This document shows, piece after piece, positions 1-9,885 of a stretch of DNA of 64,000 nucleotides. The stretch is from NCBI GenBank assembly GCA_030651305.1, contig JAUSCI010000037.1, positions 29,340 through 93,339 on the forward strand. The letters run 5' to 3'. Source of the DNA: Sulfuritalea sp. GTDB taxonomy: Bacteria; Pseudomonadota; Gammaproteobacteria; Burkholderiales; Rhodocyclaceae. The notes under the pieces were generated by a model, which did no database searches, had not been told where the DNA came from, and was given only the letters and a program-made list of their open reading frames with translations. Positions within the stretch are counted from its first letter, which is position 1. Each line of letters starts with the position of its first letter. The position numbers and the translations under genes were made by a program.

Positions 1-366
1 GTGCTGCTGGTGGACGACGACATGCGCAACATCTTCTCCCTGTCCAGCGTCCTGGCGGAGAAGAACATGGTGGTGATCGAGGCCGAAAACGGCAAGGAGG
101 CGCTCGCCCGACTGGAACAGCATGACGACATCGGCATCATCCTGATGGACATCATGATGCCGGAAATGGACGGCTACACCGCCATGCGCGAAATTCGCAG
201 GAACCCCCGCCTGGTGAATATTCCGATCATCGCGATGACCGCCAAGGCCTTGCGCGGCGATCAGGAGAAGTGCATGGCGGCGGGCGCGAGCGACTACATT
301 GCCAAGCCGATCGATGTCGACAAGCTGTTGTCGCTGATTCGCGTCTGGATCTTCCAGCACGTATGA
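1..366 (+). CDS. Response-regulator receiver domain, probably the C-terminal end of a larger (hybrid kinase) protein cut by the window start
   Basis: CheY-like receiver: LLVDDD, LMDIMMPEMDGY, PIIAMTAKA, IAKPID; open at left edge; stop overlaps the next start (ATGA). Confidence 0.85.
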   Translation: MLLVDDDMRNIFSLSSVLAEKNMVVIEAENGKEALARLEQHDDIGIILMDIMMPEMDGYTAMREIRRNPRLVNIPIIAMTAKALRGDQEKCMAAGASDYIAKPIDVDKLLSLIRVWIFQHV

Positions 367-1190
367 AATCCGGCGACGTCGAAGACGTGGAAATCCGGCT
401 CCTGCTGGAAGGGGTGCAGGAGATCTACGGCTACGACTTCCGCGACTACGCCGATGCCTCGATCAAGCGCCGCCTGACCCACTGGCTGGCCGAGTCGGAA
501 TTCGACACCTTCTCGCAGGCCCAGTCGCGGCTGCTGCGCGAGCGCAGCGTGTTCGAATCGCTGTTGCGCGGCATCACCGTCAATGTCACCGAAATGTTCC
601 GCGACCCGGCATTTTTCAGGGCGGTGCGGGAACAGGTGGTGCCCTTTCTCAAGACCTATCCCTTCGTCAAGATCTGGCATGCCGGCTGCGCCACGGGCGA
701 GGAGGCCTATTCCATGGCGATCCTGCTGAACGAGGAGGGCATGGCCGGACGCTACCGCATGTACGCCACCGACATCAACGAGGCAGTGCTGCAGAAGGCC
801 GCCGAGGGCGTGATGCCGATCACCGAAATGCAGCGCTTCACCCGCAACTACCAGAAGAGCGGCGGCAGCGTCTCCTTCGCCGACTACTACACCGCCCGCT
901 ACGATCGTGCCATCCTGTCGGCCGCCTTGAAGAAGGACATCGTCTTCGCGCCGCACAATCTGGCGGTCGACGGTGAGTTCGGCGAAATGAACATGGTCCT
1001 GTGCCGCAACGTCATGATCTACTTCAAGCCTCCCCTCAAGGAGCGCTGCCTGCAGCTTTTCGACAGCAGCCTGTTGGCGGGGGGATTTCTCTGCCTCGGC
1101 CTCAAGGAAAGCCTGGAGAAAAAGCAGATCGGGGCACGCTACGAGGAACTGGCGGCTCCCCTGCGCATCTACAGAAAGCACTATGGCTAG
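363..1190 (+). CDS. cheR: CheR-type protein-glutamate O-methyltransferase
   Basis: IWHAGCATGEEAYSMAILL SAM motif, CheR N-terminal helix region, VLCRNVMIYF; ATG at 363 overlaps upstream stop. Confidence 0.9.
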   Translation: MKSGDVEDVEIRLLLEGVQEIYGYDFRDYADASIKRRLTHWLAESEFDTFSQAQSRLLRERSVFESLLRGITVNVTEMFRDPAFFRAVREQVVPFLKTYPFVKIWHAGCATGEEAYSMAILLNEEGMAGRYRMYATDINEAVLQKAAEGVMPITEMQRFTRNYQKSGGSVSFADYYTARYDRAILSAALKKDIVFAPHNLAVDGEFGEMNMVLCRNVMIYFKPPLKERCLQLFDSSLLAGGFLCLGLKESLEKKQIGARYEELAAPLRIYRKHYG

Positions 1191-1803
1191 CACCTTCCAG
1201 GCCGTAGTGATAGGCGTCTCCACCGGCGGCTTGCAGGCCCTGCAAAAATTGCTCGGCCAGTTGCCGGCTGATTTCCCGCTGCCGATCCTGATCGTTCAGC
1301 ACGTTCGCCCGGATGCGGGAAGCAGCCTGGCGAAACTGCTCGACGAGCGCTGCGCCCTGCGGGTCAAGGAGGCCGACGAGCAGGACGAAATCCTTCCCGG
1401 CACGGTTTACATTGCACCTCCCAACTACCACCTGCTGGTGGAGCGGGCGGGCTTCCTGTCGCTTTCCGCGGACCCTTACGTGAGCTTTGCCCGCCCCTCG
1501 ATCGATGTCCTGTTCGAGTCGGCGGCCGAAGTCTTCGGGCCGGACCTGATCGGCGTGGTCCTCACCGGAGCGAATTTCGACGGCAGCCGGGGATTGCAGG
1601 CCATCAAGCAACAAGGCGGCACCGCCATCGTCCAGGACCCGGCCGACGCCGAGGCGCGACAAATGCCGCAGGCCGCAATTGCGGCAACCGCCGCAACCGG
1701 CGTAGACTATGTGGTTGCCTTGGATGGCATGGCCGCCCTGCTGCAGAAGCTGGCACCGAGACGCGCCACACTGCCGCACATCACGAGGGGGCGAAATGCT
1801 TGA
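1183..1803 (+). CDS. cheB: CheB-type methylesterase domain without receiver domain
   Basis: GVSTGG, IVQHVRPD, VVLTGANFDGSRGL; starts directly with the esterase domain; overlaps cheR. Confidence 0.9.
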   Translation: MASTFQAVVIGVSTGGLQALQKLLGQLPADFPLPILIVQHVRPDAGSSLAKLLDERCALRVKEADEQDEILPGTVYIAPPNYHLLVERAGFLSLSADPYVSFARPSIDVLFESAAEVFGPDLIGVVLTGANFDGSRGLQAIKQQGGTAIVQDPADAEARQMPQAAIAATAATGVDYVVALDGMAALLQKLAPRRATLPHITRGRNA

Positions 1804-4783
1804 GAAGGTGGCGCTGCTGCTGGTCGATGACCGCCCGGAAAACCTGGTGGCGCTGGAAGCAGTCCTCGGCAACCAGGAACTCAACCTGGTAACCGCCGCG
1901 TCGGGCAACGATGCCCTGCGCCATACCCTGAAGCAGGATTTTGCGCTGGTGCTGCTCGACGTGCAGATGCCGGGCATGGACGGCTTCGAGACGGCCGAAC
2001 TGATGCGCTCGAATCCCAAGACGCGGCACCTGCCGATCATCTTCGTCACCGCGGGGATGAAGGATATCCAGCTGCAATTCAAGGGTTACGAACTCGGTGC
2101 CGTCGATTACCTGATCAAGCCCTTCGAACCCCACATCCTGCAGAGCAAGGTAAAGGTCTTTTGCGACCTTTACCGTCAGCGCCATCAGCTCGAATCCCAT
2201 CAACTTCTGTTGGAATCCAGGATCAAGGAAAGGGTCGCCGAACTGAGAGAAAGCGAGGAACGCTTCCGCATGCTGGCGACCCACGCCCCGGTCGGTATCT
2301 ACCAGATCGACAGCGAGGGTTATTGCCATTTCGTGAATCCCCGCTGGTGCGAGATCGCCGGTCTTTCCGTCGATGAAGCCGCCGGACAGGGGTGGACCCG
2401 GACGATACATCCAGATGACAGGGATGCCGTCGCCTCGATCTGGCAGAAAGCCCTGTCGCCCGGCGGCGAATGGTCGATGGACTACCGCTTTCTGAGGGCC
2501 GATGGAAGAGTTGTCTGGGTCAGCGGCAATGCCGTCGCCATGCACAACGACAAGGGAGAAGTCACCGGGTATCTCGGCAACATTCTTGAAATCACCGTGC
2601 GCAAGCGCCGCGAGCAGCGGCAGCGCACACGCAGCACGGTCACCGGGCGGCTTGCCGAGGATTGCACGTTGGCGGAAATACTCCATCTGATTGCCGAAGG
2701 CGCGGAGCGGCAGGCCCACGGTATGAGTTGCTCCATCCTGCTGCTGGATCAACCCCACGAGCAACTGATTTATGGCGCAGCGCCGAGCCTGCCGCATCGC
2801 GTCAGCAGCGCAAGAATGTCCATCGCCGACAGTTCCCGCGCCAGTTGCGCGGCGACGGCGAATCACGGCAAGCGCCTGATCGTCGATGACATCCGCGCCG
2901 ATCGCGCCTGCGACGATTGCCGGCCGCCCTCGGCGGCCGACGAGCAGGTGTCGTGCTGGTCGGAGCCGATCCTGGCGATGAACGGCGACGTGCTTGGCGT
3001 CTTTGCCTTTTGCTGGGAGCAGCCGGCCGCCCCGGATGCCGCGGATATCGAACTGATGCACGAAGCGGCCCAACTGGCCGGACTCGCGATCGAGCGCAAG
3101 CGCACCGAAAACGAACTGCAAATCGCCGCCTCGGTGCACCAGGCGATCAGCGAGGCGATCACGGTAACGGATGCCAACAACCGAATTATCGCCATCAATC
3201 CGGCGTTCACCCAGGTGACCGGCTATGCGCCGCACGAAGCCATCGGCCGGCACGCCAACCTGCTCAAAAGCGGACGTCATGATCTGCCCTTCTATCAGGC
3301 GATGTGGCATGCGCTGGACACCACCGGCCGCTGGCAGGGTGAGATCTGGAATCGCCGCAAGTGCGGCGATGTCTACCCGGAGTGGCTGTCGATCAACACC
3401 ATCTACGACGGCGACGGAAAAGTGCTGCGGCGTATCGCGATGTTTTCCGACATCACGGAAAAAAAGCGCACCGAGGAAACCATCTGGCGCCAGGCCAACT
3501 ACGATTCCCTGACCGAATTGCCCAATCGCCGCCTGTTCCGCGACCGCCTGCAGCAGGAAGTCCTCAAGGCGGAACGCGGCGGCCTGCATGTCGCGCTGCT
3601 GTTCGTCGACCTCGACCGCTTCAAGGAAGTGAACGACAGCCTCGGCCACCATACCGGCGATCTCCTGCTGATCGAGGCGGCGCGCCGCGTCTGCGAATGC
3701 GTGCGCACCACCGATACGGTAGCGCGTCTCGGCGGCGACGAATTCACGGTCATCATGTCCGACCTGGCCGACACCGACCGCGTCGGCGAGGTCGCCCAGG
3801 CCATGCTGCAGACACTGGCCGCGCCCTTCGCGCTCGGGCCCGAGGCGGTCTATGTTTCCGCCAGCATCGGCATCACGATTTACCCGAACGACGCGGACGA
3901 CGTCGAATCCCTGCTGAAGAATGCCGACCAGGCCATGTACGCGGCCAAGGAGCAGGGCCGCAACCGCTTCAGCTATTTCACCGCGTCGATGCAGGCGACC
4001 GCACAAACACGGCTGCTGCTCAGCAATGACTTGCGCAATGCCATCGCCGCCGGCCAGCTCGAAGTGCATTTGCAGCCGATCGTGGAACTGGCCACGGGTC
4101 GCATCATCAAGGCCGAAGCGCTGCTGCGCTGGCGCCACCCCACGTACGGCATGGTCGCGCCGGCGCGGTTCATTCCGATTGCCGAGGAGATCGGCCTCAT
4201 CAACGAGATCGGCGACTGGGTGTTCAAGGAATCGGCGCGCACGGCCAAGCGCTGGTACGACGCGGGATTGCTCAAGCCGACCGATGACGGGCTGATCCAG
4301 ATCAGCATCAACAAATCGCCGCGCCAGTTCTTTTCCGGCAACACGCAGGAGACCTGGATTGATTACCTGAAGGAGATCGGCCTGCCGGCCAGATGCATCG
4401 CCATCGAAATTACCGAGGGCGTGCTGCTCGACGACCGGCCAGAAGTCGCGGCAAAACTGCTGCAATTCCGCGCCGCCGGTTTTCGGGTTTCACTCGACGA
4501 TTTCGGCACCGGCTACTCGGCGATGTCCTACCTGAAAAAGTTCCCCCTCGACTTCCTCAAGGTCGACCAGACCTTTGTCCGCGACATGGCCACCGATCGC
4601 GGCGACCAGGCCATCGTCGAGGCCATCATCGTCATGGCCCACAAGCTCGGCCTCAAGGTGATCGCCGAGGGCGTCGAGACCGCGGAACAACGCGAGCTGT
4701 TGCAAGCGGCAGGCTGCGACTACGGCCAGGGCTACCTGTTCGCCATGCCTATGCCCGCCGCCGAAATGCTGCTGGCGAACTGA
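1796..4783 (+). CDS. REC-PAS-GAF-PAS-GGDEF-EAL signalling protein
   Basis: Receiver LLDVQMPGMDGFE; PAS blocks; RLGGDEFTVIM; AEALLRW, EITEG, DDFGTGYSA, IAEGVET. Start moved from 1709 to ATG 1796 (MLEKVALLLVDD). Confidence 0.92.
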   Translation: MLEKVALLLVDDRPENLVALEAVLGNQELNLVTAASGNDALRHTLKQDFALVLLDVQMPGMDGFETAELMRSNPKTRHLPIIFVTAGMKDIQLQFKGYELGAVDYLIKPFEPHILQSKVKVFCDLYRQRHQLESHQLLLESRIKERVAELRESEERFRMLATHAPVGIYQIDSEGYCHFVNPRWCEIAGLSVDEAAGQGWTRTIHPDDRDAVASIWQKALSPGGEWSMDYRFLRADGRVVWVSGNAVAMHNDKGEVTGYLGNILEITVRKRREQRQRTRSTVTGRLAEDCTLAEILHLIAEGAERQAHGMSCSILLLDQPHEQLIYGAAPSLPHRVSSARMSIADSSRASCAATANHGKRLIVDDIRADRACDDCRPPSAADEQVSCWSEPILAMNGDVLGVFAFCWEQPAAPDAADIELMHEAAQLAGLAIERKRTENELQIAASVHQAISEAITVTDANNRIIAINPAFTQVTGYAPHEAIGRHANLLKSGRHDLPFYQAMWHALDTTGRWQGEIWNRRKCGDVYPEWLSINTIYDGDGKVLRRIAMFSDITEKKRTEETIWRQANYDSLTELPNRRLFRDRLQQEVLKAERGGLHVALLFVDLDRFKEVNDSLGHHTGDLLLIEAARRVCECVRTTDTVARLGGDEFTVIMSDLADTDRVGEVAQAMLQTLAAPFALGPEAVYVSASIGITIYPNDADDVESLLKNADQAMYAAKEQGRNRFSYFTASMQATAQTRLLLSNDLRNAIAAGQLEVHLQPIVELATGRIIKAEALLRWRHPTYGMVAPARFIPIAEEIGLINEIGDWVFKESARTAKRWYDAGLLKPTDDGLIQISINKSPRQFFSGNTQETWIDYLKEIGLPARCIAIEITEGVLLDDRPEVAAKLLQFRAAGFRVSLDDFGTGYSAMSYLKKFPLDFLKVDQTFVRDMATDRGDQAIVEAIIVMAHKLGLKVIAEGVETAEQRELLQAAGCDYGQGYLFAMPMPAAEMLLAN

Positions 4784-4796
4784 GCGCAGCATCGCG

Positions 4797-6113
4797 TCAC
4801 CGTGCAGTCATTGGCCTGGCTTGCCGCGGCGGCGCCGGGTGGCGCAGGGAATCGAGTGCGCTGGTGACGTCGAAATGGATGACGGCGTCGAACTGCGCGG
4901 ACAGCGAGGCGTAGAAATAATGGTCCTTGCGCTCGGTGCGCGGCAGGTAGATGACCCCGACCGCGCGCTCAAGTCGCCGCGCCGCATACTCCGCGGCGAG
5001 CGCCGGCGCACCGCGGAAGATCAGCAGAGAGGCTGGCGACCCGCGACGATGCAGAAGTCCGTGCCAGCTCTCGCGCAGGGCCGGCCTCAGGCGCGAGACG
5101 CGGTCGCGTGCGCCCCATTCCGGCGCCGCACGCACCCGGCCGCGCCAGGTGGACAACCCGACCAGCACCGCCTGCTGGCCATGGCGCTCGCGCATCAATT
5201 GTCCGAGACTGAGTTCGCCGCCGAGTGCCTGGTCGGTGCCGCGCGCGTCGCCCTGGTGCAGGTTGTGGCCCCAGACCACGATGCGACCCTGCGGCCCGAG
5301 GCGCTCCAGCACGTGGTCGATGGTGCCGGCCATATGATGTTCGCGCAGGTTCCACGAGCCCACGCTTTCTCCCCGGTATAGCGCCCGGTAGTAGCTTTCG
5401 CCGTTGCTCACCACCCGCGCGCTCTGCCAGGCGAGAAAGTCATCCTCGTCGACTGACGCAACCGGCATTTCCGCCAGTTGCGCCGCCGCTCCCTCGGCAC
5501 AGGAAGGGGCGCGGCCGGCCACGACCTCGCGCCCGTAGAGCATGGGATCGGGCAGGTAGTTGTCGAAGCAGACAGTGCGTTTGCGGGCCACGGCAGCGGC
5601 GTCGATCGAGCGTCGCGCGAGGTGGCGCACGACGGCATCGGCCGACTCGGGAACGCTGTAGAGGTCCATGCCATACAGCCGCACCGGCGCCATGCCCGGA
5701 GCGCGAACGCGGTTGATGGCGCGCAGGATTTCAACGAAGTCGCGGATTTCGCGGTTGCGCGTCGGCCAGTCGGGAAATCGCGCAAAGCTGCCCAGTGCGG
5801 CAGCGGCATCGGCGTCGCGGCCCTCGCCGCGAATGTAGGTATCGAGCCGCCGCACCAGTTCCCACGGCGCCTCCAGCACCACCGCGCCGAAGCCCTGCTC
5901 CTCGATCAGGCGGCGCGTGATGCGCACCCGCTCCCGATAAAACTCCCGGCTGCCGTGGGTCGATTCGCCGAGCATCACCACGCGCGCGCCGGCCGTCATT
6001 GCCAGCAGCGCGTCGTAGTCCCGATCGCTGCCGGTCAACGGCTGGTTTGCAACACAGGACCATGCCGACAGGCTCCAGGCCAGCCAGGCCAGCCTGATAA
6101 GCCGGCGCCGCAT
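4797..6113 (-). CDS. Erythromycin-esterase-family (EreA-like) predicted lipoprotein
   Basis: MLGESTHGSREFYRERVRITRRLIEEQGF and VWGHNLHQGD typical of the family; N-terminal signal ending WSC. Confidence 0.75.
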   Translation of the reverse strand: MRRRLIRLAWLAWSLSAWSCVANQPLTGSDRDYDALLAMTAGARVVMLGESTHGSREFYRERVRITRRLIEEQGFGAVVLEAPWELVRRLDTYIRGEGRDADAAAALGSFARFPDWPTRNREIRDFVEILRAINRVRAPGMAPVRLYGMDLYSVPESADAVVRHLARRSIDAAAVARKRTVCFDNYLPDPMLYGREVVAGRAPSCAEGAAAQLAEMPVASVDEDDFLAWQSARVVSNGESYYRALYRGESVGSWNLREHHMAGTIDHVLERLGPQGRIVVWGHNLHQGDARGTDQALGGELSLGQLMRERHGQQAVLVGLSTWRGRVRAAPEWGARDRVSRLRPALRESWHGLLHRRGSPASLLIFRGAPALAAEYAARRLERAVGVIYLPRTERKDHYFYASLSAQFDAVIHFDVTSALDSLRHPAPPRQARPMTAR

Positions 6114-6122
6114 CTGTGCCGC

Positions 6123-7316
6123 CTAAGTGCTGGCCATGGCCCGCGAGCGCAGCGCCAGCCACGCCAGCAGCAGGCCGGCAGCGACCCAGGCGACCCCCGG
6201 CAACCAGACCAGCATGGCGCCGACAGCGGGATCCTTGTTCAACTGCGCGGCCACCAGCGCCATGCGTGTGAAGGTGGCGATCGCCAGCAGGGCGAACAGG
6301 CCGCCGGTGGCCGCGCCTTCGCGACCGACATGGCCGATCGCAATTGCCGCCGTCATCGCGCTCATCAACACCGCAGCCCAGGCGCCGCCAGCGAGGAACT
6401 GCGTCGCCAGCAGAAATTCCAGCGAGGGCGCGGCGGCGGCCAGCGCCGAGGCGAACGCACCGAGCACGGCGCCCGCGGCCATGACGACGGTGCCGCCAAA
6501 ACGTTGGTTGGCGCGGCAGGCCGGAAAGATCAGCAGGTTGAAGCCGACCCAGAACACCGGCATGAGAGTGTCGAGCTCGGCCGGTTTGGCGAAGCGCAGG
6601 TAGAACGGCGCCGAGTTGAGCGCGAAATGCGCCTGGAAGCCCAGACCAAGCAGCGCCACGGCGCCAAAGAAGAGCACGACGTCCGCGTTCACCGGCTTCT
6701 TGACGGGTTTGGCTGAGGTCGACTCGGCCAGCGGTGCAACCGCCGCCGCGGCGAGATGCTTCTCGGCCCAGAGCATGGCGCTGACGGCGGCGATCAAGGC
6801 GATCGAGGATAGTGCAAAAGGCAACCGCGGATCGACGCCGCGCAGGCTCACCGTCAGGTAGGGCGCGCTGGCGCCGGCGATGCCCATGCCGAGCAGCGTC
6901 AGCGTCGACACCCAGGGCAGTTTCGGCGTCGGCACGTATTTGCCCAGCATCATCATGGGTGGCGCGCGCAGAGCCGAGGACGTCATGGCCCAGATCGCGA
7001 TCAGCGCCAGGAACAGCAGCGGCGGGCCCGCCGGGGCGGCCAGCGGCAATAGCAGGAAGGCGACGCAGGAAATCGCCGTGAGCACCACCAGCAAGCTTCC
7101 GAGCCGGCCCAGCGTACGCGACACCCGGTCGGCGGCGACGCCGATGGAGAAATCCATGAGCGTGAAAATCGCCTGGTCGGCCATCAGGATGTAGATGACC
7201 CACTTCTTCTCGATGCCGGCCTGCGCCGCGAGCTGCGGTAGGTAGATGACATACACCGTCCAGCAGGTGACGAAGAGGAACTGGACTGCGGCAAAGTAGA
7301 TGCCGACGCGCGTCAT
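6123..7316 (-). CDS. MFS-type multi-spanning transporter
   Basis: About 12 hydrophobic segments; MFS-like organisation. Confidence 0.7.
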   Translation of the reverse strand: MTRVGIYFAAVQFLFVTCWTVYVIYLPQLAAQAGIEKKWVIYILMADQAIFTLMDFSIGVAADRVSRTLGRLGSLLVVLTAISCVAFLLLPLAAPAGPPLLFLALIAIWAMTSSALRAPPMMMLGKYVPTPKLPWVSTLTLLGMGIAGASAPYLTVSLRGVDPRLPFALSSIALIAAVSAMLWAEKHLAAAAVAPLAESTSAKPVKKPVNADVVLFFGAVALLGLGFQAHFALNSAPFYLRFAKPAELDTLMPVFWVGFNLLIFPACRANQRFGGTVVMAAGAVLGAFASALAAAAPSLEFLLATQFLAGGAWAAVLMSAMTAAIAIGHVGREGAATGGLFALLAIATFTRMALVAAQLNKDPAVGAMLVWLPGVAWVAAGLLLAWLALRSRAMAST

Positions 7317-7322
7317 GGTCTG

Positions 7323-8228
7323 CTACGCGGCAACCGACTGCGGCGCCGGAGCATTCCGCTCGCAATGATCGGCGATGGCCGTTGCCAGACGCGGCACCAA
7401 GGCCTCGGGAAAGTCGTGGCCCATGCCGTCGATCACCAGCAGCGATGCGCCGGGGATGTTCTGTGCCGTGTCGCGACCGGCGGCCAGCGGCACCAGCGGA
7501 TCGGCGGCGCCATGGATCACCAGCGTCGGCACGTCAATGGTGCGCAACAGCTTGCGCCGGTCGCCGGAGGCGATGATGGCCAGCAACTGACGCGCAACGC
7601 CTGCCGGATCGTAGGAGCGGCGCACGCTCTTGCCGATGCGACTGCGCAATTCCTCGCGCGTCGAGGGATAGCCGGGGCTGCCGATTACGCCGAACATCTC
7701 GACCAGGTGCTCGATCACCGAGTCGGGGTCCTTCGGGTCGGCCGGTCGCGCCAGCAGCACCTTGCGCGCCGGCCTAGTCGGCTTCGAAACTTTCCGGTTG
7801 CCCGAGGTGGACATGATTGAAGTAAGGCTCAGCACGCGCCGCGGAAATTTCGCCGCCAGCACCTGCGCGATCATGCCGCCCATCGAGGCGCCGACGATGT
7901 GGGCGCGCTCCAGCCCAAGGCGGTCCATCAGGCCGACAGCATCGCCGGCCATGTCTTGCAGCGTATAGGGCGTGCGCACTGGCAGGCCGAGCGCGGCAGC
8001 TGCCATGGCCAGCAGCAGATTGGCGCGCTTCTTTCCCGGCGCTCGCCCGGATAGGCCGCAATCGCGATTGTCGAAGCGGATCACGCGATAGCCGCGCGCC
8101 ACCAGTCCATGGCAGAAGTCGTCGGGCCAGCCGGTCAACTGCATGCCGAGCCCCATGATGAGGAGAATAGTCGGCTGCGACGGATCGCCGAGCGATTCGT
8201 ATTCGATGTGCAGGGGCTGACCGGTCAT
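7323..8228 (-). CDS. Alpha/beta hydrolase
   Basis: ILLIMGLGMQLTGWP, GASMGG nucleophile elbow, DGMGHDFPE. Confidence 0.85.
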   Translation of the reverse strand: MTGQPLHIEYESLGDPSQPTILLIMGLGMQLTGWPDDFCHGLVARGYRVIRFDNRDCGLSGRAPGKKRANLLLAMAAAALGLPVRTPYTLQDMAGDAVGLMDRLGLERAHIVGASMGGMIAQVLAAKFPRRVLSLTSIMSTSGNRKVSKPTRPARKVLLARPADPKDPDSVIEHLVEMFGVIGSPGYPSTREELRSRIGKSVRRSYDPAGVARQLLAIIASGDRRKLLRTIDVPTLVIHGAADPLVPLAAGRDTAQNIPGASLLVIDGMGHDFPEALVPRLATAIADHCERNAPAPQSVAA

Positions 8229-8231
8229 CGT

Positions 8232-9764
8232 TCAGTGCACCGCCGCGCGGGTGGCGGCCTTGCGCCGCGTCACCTTTGGCACCTTCGACACTGTGGCGAC
8301 GAGCTTGCGGCGCGCCGTCCGCACCGCAACCGGCCGCGGCTTGCGCCTTGCGGGAGGATGCACCAGCGCCAGGTATTCCTGAAAGCTGTCGCGCAGGCAA
8401 TGGGCAAAGACGCCGGGATCCGGCACCTGCTCGTAGCAGGCAGTGAATGAGATGACGATCATGTCGTTGTAACTGGTCACCGAAAACACCAGCCCCATGC
8501 CGTCGGAAATCGGCATGATGGCCGATACGTAAGTCAGGCGGGCGCCCTGCAGATAGAGCGGCACCTGCGGGCCGGGCACGTTGGTGATGGCGCAGTTGGC
8601 CAGCGGCGCCCAGTCGCCGAGCAGGGCCGACGCCGAGCGCAGCATCTTGCTGGTGGCGGCAATCGCGGCGGAAGGTGCGTGTTCCGCGAGGTCGATCAGC
8701 TCGCGCGCACTGACGGCCTGCGCCATGACGGTCGAGGACGAAATGGTGGCATGGATGACGGCCAGCCGTTCCACCGGGTCGAGGATATCAGTGCCAAGGC
8801 CGAGGCGCACCCAGGCAAATTTCGCCTGCCCCGCCGCGTCGGGCCCACTGCGCACGCCCACCGGCGTCGCCGCGACCAGGCTCTCCGCGGGCAACTCACC
8901 CTGCGTGTCGAGGTAGCGCCGCAAGCCGCCGGCACAAACCGCGAGCACCACGTCATTGACCGTCGCGCCGTCGACCAGACCGCGAATGGCTTTGAAATCC
9001 TGCAGCGCAAAGCGGCGCGTCTCGAACACCCGGTGCGGCGACACCTCGCTGTTGAAGCGCGTCAGGGGAAACTCCTGCGGCTCGCCGAGAAACTCCCCGA
9101 CCAGGGTTTTCGTAGCCGACTTCAGCGTTGTCCAGCTGCGGCGCACCGGCTGTGCCATGCGCAGCGGAAAGGTGGCCAGATTCAGACTGGCACGAAAGAG
9201 CAGGCCAAAACTTCCCGGCGCCGACTCGGGAAACCAGGGCGCCGGCGGCGCCGGCGGCGGCGAGTCGGGCGAGATGTCGTGCAGCAGCGTGGTGATCTCG
9301 TTGTTGCGGCTGACATCGATCGCGGCATGATGGATTTTCAGCAACACGGCGAAACTGCCCAGCGGCAGATCGAGAAAACTGTCCAGCCCTTCGATCACAT
9401 ACATTTCCCATAGCGGACGCTGCAGATCGAGCGGCCGGGCGTGAATGCGCGAGGCCTGGATGCAGAACTGGCGCCAGTCGCCGGGCTTGGGCAGGGCGAT
9501 GTGGCGAACGTGATATTCGATATCGAAATTCTCGTCCTCGACCCAGTAGGGATAGTCGAGATCCAGCGGCACGCGCTGGATCTTCTGGCGAAAGATCGGC
9601 AGTTGGCCAAGGCGGCTCTCGACATGCGCCCGGATCTGCTTGAAGCGCACCATGCCGCCTGGCGCGGTGGACTGATCGTAGATGTGCAGCAACGTAACAT
9701 TGGAGTTGGCGTGGGCGCTGTCCGAATAGATATAAGCGGCATCGTGTTCGCTCAGTTGTCGCAT
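8232..9764 (-). CDS. WS/DGAT family wax ester synthase/diacylglycerol acyltransferase-like protein (paralog 1, altered HHxxxDG motif)
   Basis: RPLWEMYVIEGL, KIHHAAIDVS in place of HHxxxDG, VNDVVLAVCAGGLRRYL, TNVPGPQVPLYLQGA. Confidence 0.88.
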   Translation of the reverse strand: MRQLSEHDAAYIYSDSAHANSNVTLLHIYDQSTAPGGMVRFKQIRAHVESRLGQLPIFRQKIQRVPLDLDYPYWVEDENFDIEYHVRHIALPKPGDWRQFCIQASRIHARPLDLQRPLWEMYVIEGLDSFLDLPLGSFAVLLKIHHAAIDVSRNNEITTLLHDISPDSPPPAPPAPWFPESAPGSFGLLFRASLNLATFPLRMAQPVRRSWTTLKSATKTLVGEFLGEPQEFPLTRFNSEVSPHRVFETRRFALQDFKAIRGLVDGATVNDVVLAVCAGGLRRYLDTQGELPAESLVAATPVGVRSGPDAAGQAKFAWVRLGLGTDILDPVERLAVIHATISSSTVMAQAVSARELIDLAEHAPSAAIAATSKMLRSASALLGDWAPLANCAITNVPGPQVPLYLQGARLTYVSAIMPISDGMGLVFSVTSYNDMIVISFTACYEQVPDPGVFAHCLRDSFQEYLALVHPPARRKPRPVAVRTARRKLVATVSKVPKVTRRKAATRAAVH

Positions 9765-9781
9765 GCAATTCCTTTCACGCT

Positions 9782-9882
9782 AAAACCTCTTTGGCCACAG
9801 AGGACACAGAGTTCACAGAGGAAAACCCGGCCATGCCGTCTCTGTGTTCTCTGTGTCCTCTGTGGCTGGATTCAAGGGTTTT
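9782..9882. repeat. Dispersed imperfect-palindromic intergenic repeat (CCACAGAGGACACAGAG... ...CTCTGTGTCCTCTGTGG), copy 1
   Basis: Arms 9794-9821 and about 9840-9866 are complementary; second copy at 15018-15110. Confidence 0.85.
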
Positions 9883-9885
9883 GTT

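Noticed and set aside
1781-4465. 894-aa ORF on the minus strand
   Set aside because: Antisense shadow of the GGDEF/EAL gene in high-GC DNA; repetitive low-complexity translation and no domain
5731-7365. 544-aa minus-strand ORF
   Set aside because: Alternate frame over the EreA-like and MFS genes, which have the recognisable domains
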